Assembly (NCBI GenBank): GCA_029945375.1
Contig: CM057063.1
Span: forward strand, 2,911,894 to 2,975,893
Direction of reading: 5' to 3'
Origin: Agaricus subrufescens
Lineage: Eukaryota; Basidiomycota; Agaricomycetes; Agaricales; Agaricaceae
Length of the DNA stretch: 64,000 nucleotides
Shown: one piece after another, positions 57,650-64,000 of the stretch
Position numbering within the stretch: position 1 is the first letter of the stretch
How the letters are laid out: every line of letters begins with the position of its first letter
Position numbers and translations under genes: made by a program
The notes under the pieces: model-generated
Seen by the model: the letters and a program-made list of their open reading frames with translations, nothing else
What the model was told of the DNA's origin: nothing
Database searches by the model: none

Positions 57650-58560
57650 GAATTTTAGTTCAATCCAACCCTTACACTCTCTCGTTAATTCATGCAACCC
57701 GATCCAAATATTCAACATCGTCTTGACGGACCTTCCCTCGAAATACAGCCAGTCAAATGGCGCGGGTCATTGTGGGGGTCAATCACAACTTTGAAAGAGC
57801 CGTGAACTCGGGGCGACTTAATGACCAACGTATCGAGGACTGCTTACATTTGGGGATAGTGGCGATTGTTCCGCGGTATGAGGCAGTGAATGGTGCGATT
57901 GTTTATTTAAGCCGTTCTCCGACGCCAAGCGAGGCTCGAGAAGAGACATGAAATCCTCAGGAATAACGTTGGGGAGGGGATTGTGGTTGATCGCGGTGTG
58001 CTTGTTTTCCTGTGAAACGTTTACACCATTCATCAGTACAGACATGAAAGGGGAGGTCAAATACTCAACTGGAATACAACACCCAAACATTCGACGCACT
58101 TACGACGCACTCATGTTCAGCCAAATCTTAGGGCCCCCTTAAGTCTCGAAAAACACTCATTCCCTCCTCATGCCTACAAGGTGGCGTAACCGAGACGGCT
58201 TCTGCAACCGGAAACTGTGCCAATGGAAAGCATCTGCCAACTTCCAACAGATCCTCATTAGCCTATAAATAAAGCGGATCAATGAGGCCTGAGGGTGTTA
58301 GCACTGCATGAGTGTGCATTGTTGACAGGGCGGGATGAACGGGGAGATAGAGCGTGCGGGTAAAAAAGTGCGTTCCTGCCGACACTATTCATAGAAACCA
58401 GCTGAAGCCGAGTATGTTAGGGGCGTAATGTACCACTAGCGGATCAGAGCCGACCTTCACTGATTTCCTCCCGGTTCTCGCTGTCTTCCTCTACGGGCAA
58501 AGGCTTGATGCCTGGCGAGTCCAATATGCATTTCAGTTCTTGAGTGTGTTCCGAGGTTTA
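57650..58560 (-). pseudogene. Kinase remnant plus Acl4 last exon, unit H
   Basis: Kinase exon 3 (tgacggaccttccctcgaaatacagcc), exon 2 and exon 1 traces run to ~58440, followed at once by the Acl4 acidic C-terminal exon (ctcgctgtcttcctctacgggcaaaggcttgatgcc, 58474-58560). As in unit F, the kinase 5' end is joined to the Acl4 3' end. Frames are broken. Confidence 0.6.
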
Positions 58561-59700
58561 TCCAAATAGTCCTGCAAACACAAGGGCTTGCCTGGAAGGC
58601 CCGAGAGATAGATGCATCGGTTTTCAGAGTAAGACCGGGGGACCGGGGAGATCCTCGTAAATTTTTCAGCGTTTGGTTCGAAGCTATAGAGGGTGAGAAA
58701 GCGTATGAAGAGACGACAGAGAGACATACCATAGGTCATGAGATGGATCCATACTTCTAAATAACTGGGCCCTTTATCTGCTGGCATGTCCTTAGCGTCA
58801 CCCCAAGCACTCGGTACACCTGGGTTCTGCCAAACCATGCAGTACTGGGTATTCGGTCCCTCGCCTTCCAAGTCCCGCAACTCTCATATTCTAACAGGCG
58901 ATGCAATCAAGACGGCTTCTGAAGCAGGAAATCTGCAGAAACGAAAAGTATCTGCCACCATCTAACACATGATGATCAGCTTCAGAATGAAAGAAGATTG
59001 ACGGGCCTCACGGTTTGGCATTGCCTCCACGCCATCGCTCCACCGGATGAACATAGATTGCAGGTGACGGTGCAGAATTAAGGCTTTGTCCAGGATTGCT
59101 TGAGGATCTCCCTGGTTCCATCGTGCTGTTACTGAGACATACGAACAGAAGCGAAAGCTTGGAGGGCTACAGAGTTAAACAAATCGATTTTCAGAGCAAG
59201 ATTGAGGAGACTTCTGTAGGTTTTCTCAGCCTCCTGCTCGAAGCCGCGAAGGATCAGAAGGGAATTGAAGAGACAATCAAGAGTGTGACGTACCGTAGAA
59301 CGTACGATAGATGCATCCATATCTCTACCTCTGACGCATTCACGAGAACATCTACAGTAGCTTGGTAATGCCATAAAGCCAGCGTTGGATTCTCTTCTGA
59401 CAGCTGCACAAGATACAAGTGCGATGATGGCGATTGTATTAGAGACTAAAAAGCATGTACGATGTTATGCCAGGGGCAACAAACCAAGTCACAGTACACA
59501 CTGATCTTCTTGGCTGCATTAACTTCCTCCATCTCTAGTACTCCTGGTATTTCCCGAGCTTCCACATTTTCCGGCCGTTGCCTTAACGTCTGTCCGGCGA
59601 AGCACAGTACTAGCTCGTAGTTGCATTGAGTAGAGATTTCAGAGATTTCTTAAGGTAACGCTAGGGTGGATAGAGATTCCGAGTACTTGACGTGCAGGCC
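58561..59700 (-). pseudogene. Rearranged Acl4/kinase remnants, unit H
   Basis: A short Acl4 exon 3/intron 2 piece (58600-58760), then a second kinase exon 2-exon 1 piece (58790-59090), then Acl4 exon 3 to exon 1 (59120-59700; cttaaagcatgtacgatgtt region marks intron 1). The order shows at least two rounds of unequal rearrangement. Nothing here could be translated usefully. Confidence 0.55.
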
Positions 59701-60057
59701 GTGGTATTGCTCGCCGACTCCCGAGGCCTGATGAAGAAGGAACGGACGGTCACGTGGTTTTCAGACTGTGGCTTGTTCGTTGATCTCAACAAATCAACCT
59801 AGGTCGAAACGCTAGTTCTTTGGAAAAACAACCGCAAACGCTAGTCTTCTTCAGTTATTTACGCCCACAACCATGTTATATGTCTCAGTTGTTGATTAAT
59901 GAATCTCGTCCGTAGTTTGAGAATTGACTCCATCATCGGATTCTAGGTAGGGCACTCGGTAACGTTATCAAGCCAAAAGTTCTCTCAATGCGTAGTCCAA
60001 AGAAGGAACATGGTGTTAATGTAAACGCTAGTAACAATACTCTAAGCGGTAGCACCG
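59701..60057. other. Intergenic, unit H
   Basis: Contains the conserved tcacgtggt site (~59751) that lies upstream of Acl4 ATGs in other units; no ORF. Confidence 0.45.
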
Positions 60058-61278
60058 CTAGGCCGTACTGGAAACTTCTCGTGCGTCTAGCAGGGCAGGT
60101 ACTACATGAGGACCATCTCGGATTCCATCGGTTTCCCCATGCTGCGTTGTAGCATAGGTTGAATGGTTCCAGCGTAAGGAACTGACATTGCGTCGCACCC
60201 CTTGTGATTCGTGCGCTTTACCACTGGCGACTCGGTACTGCACGAGGAGGTAGGCAATAATCTAGACATATTTTAGGATTTAATGTTGGTGCTGACATCA
60301 TCGTGAACTTACCTCGACGTAGGGTGCTGACTCCCCAAAGAACCCTACTATGGGTTGCTTCCAAAGTATCACAAAAGCCATCAACCATATAGATTCTAGT
60401 GCATATGATTCAATAATCATAGCCACAACATTCGTGTATCCGGTAGATCCTTGAATTTTCCCTACTGGGTGTTTGAATCAATTCATTTCACTAATATGAG
60501 CAATTTCCGTACCAATCAACTTTCTTTGTTGCCACTGCTTGAAAATGAGGTATAACGATATCAACATGGTACATAATACTGTGATGGCTCCTTGAAGGGC
60601 AATTTCCAATCGGTCTGTTATATTGTCTAGTGGAACATCTTTTGCCAATGATATTATGGTGTCCAATATTATGGTCCTCACTCTTAACCCTGCAGAAGAT
60701 AAGTTGTCCTGTAGAAGGGAGCAGTTTATCGTAAACAACTCACCTGTTAAGGTTAACAAACACAGTATGAGCAGCGCAGTGACCAAGTTGGCGTATCGAG
60801 TGCCGCTCCAAATAACTTGGACACGCCAAACCTTGATCAAAATTCAGCTACCGTGTATGATACATGAGAGAGGATAATAACACACCTGGATCGCTAATGT
60901 CAAAATATCAATTACTGCCTGACAGACAAGGCCAATAGGGATCACAGGGGTGGTAAGATAACTCGATACTATATATGCATATGGGCCCTTTGGATAGCCG
61001 CTATGCATTATGTAGGCATCTTGCGTAATCCAAGCATTGGCCACCAGCGAGTATAGCCCGCAGAGCATTAAGACGGTACTGTACGCTAACATGAACCTGG
61101 CTTGTTTTGTTCTGTCTCCTCCTCGGAGTCGAGGGGCTAGGGCAGAAACATATAGACTGAAAAGAGTGACTGCAATCCCATAAAAGGTTCCGGCTACAGT
61201 CGTGGGGGTAGCAAGTTCAATCTGAGTGAGGAGGAGTAGAGACCCTTTTAGTGCCGGTTGAGTGGTGTTATTATCCAT
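60058..61278 (-). CDS. Seven-transmembrane protein, array copy H
   Basis: ATG 61278 (MDNNTTQPALKGSLLLLTQI); an in-frame upstream ATG at 61380 lies beyond the TATA-like box and is unlikely. Exon 2 VWRVQVIWSGTRYANLV, exon 3 VRTIILDTIISLAKDVPLDN, intron 3 GTACGG...CCAGTAG, exon 4 GKIQGSTGYTNVVAMIIES, exon 5 ends VSSTA at 60058. Intact but more diverged, particularly TM1 and the C-tail. Confidence 0.76.
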
Positions 61279-62797
61279 AGAAGACTTGAGAGATGGATGT
61301 AGGCTGAATTCATTCGCCCTCGGTGAACGGAGTATATATGCATTCCAAACAAAATTGTCACTTCCATAGGTCAAGTCCATTTGACGTATGGCTATGTATT
61401 ACTAACTCTCATCTCGCAACAACAGTTGACGGATCATCTCGCTATCTGTCAAAAAAACGTCGCGACGTAACTCTCCATGGATTAGCCGCTCAGTCCCAGT
61501 GCAACTCTATTATTCACAGAGAATCCTCTGTATAAATTATATCATCACCGCGCCTATAATTTCGATACCGTTGATGATTATTGTTATGGCACCATTATCA
61601 CCCTGCTCTAAAACAGAAATCCTCTATCTTTCACCATTAGATAGGGAGTCAATGACCGAAATGCGAGGGGAATGAATGTTTGTGTGAGAAGGGCTGGTCC
61701 CGGAATACATTTCATCGATCGATCGGAGTCGGTATGTGTTGAAGGCGCGAAGAAGCCCCATCAGCAACAGAGATGGGATGAAGGGTTGGCAGGGAAATAG
61801 AAGAATCCAGTTGGGCCCAGACGACGACTGCTCGTTCTCAGGGGCTCCATCTGCGGTTTCAACAATGGGCTTTTTCTCAAACGGCGTGTTTGGGATGTTG
61901 CTTCTGAGAATACTGACATCCTCTCATGGGCCAGGCCTATCAATGAATTGTTTTAGGGGCATAGTGACCACCATCAGAGCAGAAAGATGGGAACAAAGGG
62001 AGGTAAACGTGCCTAGGAGTATAGCATGACTCAATCAAGAAGATCCTGGAAAAGGTGTCTCGCGAAAAGCCAGAAATCTCGTATACCAGAGGAGGAAAAT
62101 CTGTGTTCCGTTTCCCAAGCTTAAACAGTGATGGAGATTCAACAGAAGGTGATCGCAATTAGTGGCTGGCAGACGAGGGTGTGGTCACGTGGCCCTCTAT
62201 CTTCCGCAACCATCTCGACAAGCGACATGTGGCGAGAAGCTAATATAATCTTCTCAGATTGTTTACATTCAGGCATAGATCAAACCTACTTCCGGTTCAT
62301 ACTTCAATAAGAGGACCGATTGACGAATCTTGTTTACAGTCGCTCCAACTAGGACTGGTGTTGGTGTTCATTGGGTAACCAGATACTGTCATATAAAGTG
62401 GAGTATATTGATCAATTTCTAGGCGTTACAAATTGTCTCCTACAGCCTCACCGCTACTCGTTCTGTGTCCTGTGAGGTTAAACCTAATCACTAAAACAGC
62501 TGAGTGCATAGTCCCGCAGAGGAAGAACGCGATACTAACCATTTGATAAAATTATATTATTTTCAAGAGAGAACAAATCAAGGTAATTACATGTCGATAT
62601 TCATAACACCGCCGAAGTGTTTGAGTTGGTGCAATCGCACTAGGCAGTATGACTCAATCAAGAAGATCCTGGAAAAGGCGCCTCGCGACAAGCCCTGGCA
62701 AAACCTCGCATAATTCAACACGTAGTCCAATATAAATTACAGGAGTAGCAAGACCACTAGTAACAATATCGAAAACAACAGTATCCGTTGAGCCATA
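61279..62797. promoter_or_regulatory. 5' flank of 7TM-H and spacer to copy I
   Basis: TATATA at 61333-61338, ~55 bp upstream of the ATG. The rest has no recognised gene and no clear kinase or Acl4 remnant. Two ~50 bp direct repeats, gactcaatcaagaagatcct... at ~62028 and ~62651, occur 0.62 kb apart. Kinase and Acl4 passengers appear to be absent between H and I. Confidence 0.45.
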
Positions 62798-62948
62798 CTA
62801 GAAACTTACAGAACACTTCTGGCATACCGGGCACATAAGGACCGTCTCGAATATCACCGATTCAAGCTGTGTCGTAACATAATTTGGATAGTGCCAACGA
62901 TACACCGGTATTAGCTCAACATCAGTATCAAACGGGTCGTTGCACTCG
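62798..62948 (-). pseudogene. Extra last-exon remnant of a lost 7TM copy
   Basis: Just downstream of copy I, the minus strand reads YRWHYPNYVTTQLESVIFE, resembling RWNHSDHTTTQFGETGE of the family's exon 5, followed by a degenerate ctaGTATGGCT stop region. It looks like the tail of another copy, the rest of which has been deleted. Confidence 0.5.
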
Positions 62949-64000
62949 TTATGCCATAATAGAAACTCGTGGAACAATCGACGCTTTTGATACGACCGGC
63001 ACATGACACAGAGGATCATCATTGATTGAGTCGCTGGCTTCCCCAAATTGCAAAGTACTAATATCTTGTTGTCCCTTTTTTGGTTCATATGCGGTTCCGC
63101 TGATGACACGATATTGCACAAGGAGATATGCAATTATCTAAACACATTTCATGAGGTGGCGCCGATATCGACGTCTTCAGGTACTTACCTCGACGTAGAC
63201 CAGAGACTCGTCGAAGAAAATTGACGCGCCAGTCACATTGTTCCAAGTTATTGCCACAATCAAGAGCCACGCTGACTCCACAGTGTATGACTCGACGAGC
63301 GTAGCCACAATATTCATGTACGCAACCGATCCTTGAGATGATCCTATCAGAATTGTTTTTAATTAGTTGTTTTATTAGTTCGTGATATTTCCATACCAAT
63401 CAACTTCTTCTGTTTCCGTTGGTGAACAATAAGGAATAGAGATATCAGGATAGTGCAGAGTACGGTAGTAGCCCCTTGGATCATTACTCCCCCTACTTCT
63501 AGTTCGCCATCTCCCCTAGCAACTTCTTCGATCGATAATCTGGCTCCAATTATAATACACCTAATCTCTAAAGCTGGAACAATATGATTTATCTCAAAGA
63601 TAAAGAAACTGTCTGATCTAACTTACCTGTAAATGTAAAGAAACCCACGACGGGCAGTACAAGAACCGCATAGACATATTTAGTGGCGCCCCAAATGACC
63701 CACACACGCCAAATCTTTCCGAGTTCAGCTTGTGGCATAGATAGAGTAAGAAACGCATGCACCTGAATAGCACCTGTCAGGACATCCACGGTCGACTGAC
63801 AGGAGAGGGCAGCAACTGTCGCAGGAGTAACACGATACGCCAATCTTTTGTATGCGTATGGACCCCCGGACTCATTGGCATGGCCTATGAAAGTTCTTTG
63901 GGTTATCCAAGCATTTACTACTAGACTATACAGCCCGCAGATCATTATGATGGAGGTATAGACAAGCATGAACTTCGCTTGTTTTTTTCTGTCATTGTTC
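62949..64000 (-). CDS. Seven-transmembrane protein, array copy I (partial)
   Basis: Runs off the right edge; the start codon lies outside. Visible: RKKQAKFMLVYTSIIMICGL (TM2), VTPATVAALSCQSTVDVLTG (TM3), intron 1 GTGCAT...GGAAAG, exon 2 IWRVWVIWGATKYVYAVLVL, exon 3 IRCIIIGARLSIEEVARGDG, exon 4 GSSQGSVAYMNIVATLVES, exon 5 IIAYLLVQYRVISGTAYEPK with a shorter tail ending VSIMA-stop at 62949-62951. The most divergent copy; reading frames appear intact. Confidence 0.72.

Noticed and set aside
6610..64000. Regular repetition as a CRISPR or satellite array
   Set aside because: Units are 3-6 kb long and contain spliced genes; this is segmental tandem duplication in a eukaryote.

Overview
The window looks like nuclear DNA of a mushroom-forming basidiomycete (Agaricomycete). 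Genes have many ~50-58 bp GT-AG introns, the conserved proteins are of basidiomycete type, and the mobile DNA is chromodomain-bearing Ty3/gypsy elements plus LINE/SINE-like tails and foldback or MITE-like DNA elements. All host genes lie on the minus strand. Nothing bacterial (operon, CRISPR, riboswitch) was seen.

Layout. 1-2486: no gene recognised. 2487-4273: an apparently complete PfkB/ketohexokinase-like sugar kinase. 4663-5955: an apparently complete TPR protein resembling the ribosomal-protein-L4 chaperone Acl4. 6610-7853: first copy (A) of a five-exon gene for a ~343-residue seven-transmembrane protein of unknown function. From there to the right edge a unit [kinase remnant + Acl4 remnant + 7TM gene] repeats: 7TM copies A (6610-7853), B (10931-12171), C (36448-37691), D (41403-42637), E (46368-47600), F (52414-53657), G (55482-56720), H (60058-61278) and I (62949 to beyond the edge). 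In every duplicate the kinase and Acl4 passengers are broken by deletions, frameshifts, stops or lost splice sites. The 7TM genes keep open exons, splice sites and a TATA-like box ~55 bp upstream.

Mobile DNA. Unit C holds a 1.33 kb foldback element (13542-14873) and a ~20.2 kb nest (15905-36124). The nest contains a SINE/LINE-like tail, two 1.38 kb LTR-like direct repeats, a 386 bp MITE-like element, a minus-strand gypsy element (gypsy-1, 20745-28639), and a LINE 3' end split by a complete plus-strand gypsy element (gypsy-2, 28794-35638, 5-bp target duplication gtgac). Units D, E and F each hold a related solo LTR, and a TA-flanked MITE lies between F and G.

Most notable: (1) the 7TM array, where one gene family is kept intact while co-duplicated genes decay; (2) gypsy-2, whose primer-binding site is a perfect 12-nt complement of the predicted start of its own transcript (Tf1/sushi-like self-priming) and which has two extra 3' ORFs, one behind its own TATA box; (3) gypsy-1, with a GGGAAAC slippery site one codon before the gag stop, a downstream stem, and an antisense ORF with paired CX2CX6C motifs; (4) selective CpG loss in the Acl4 remnant bordering the transposon nest. 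All coordinates and splice models were read by eye; family assignments rest on motif recognition, not on searches.
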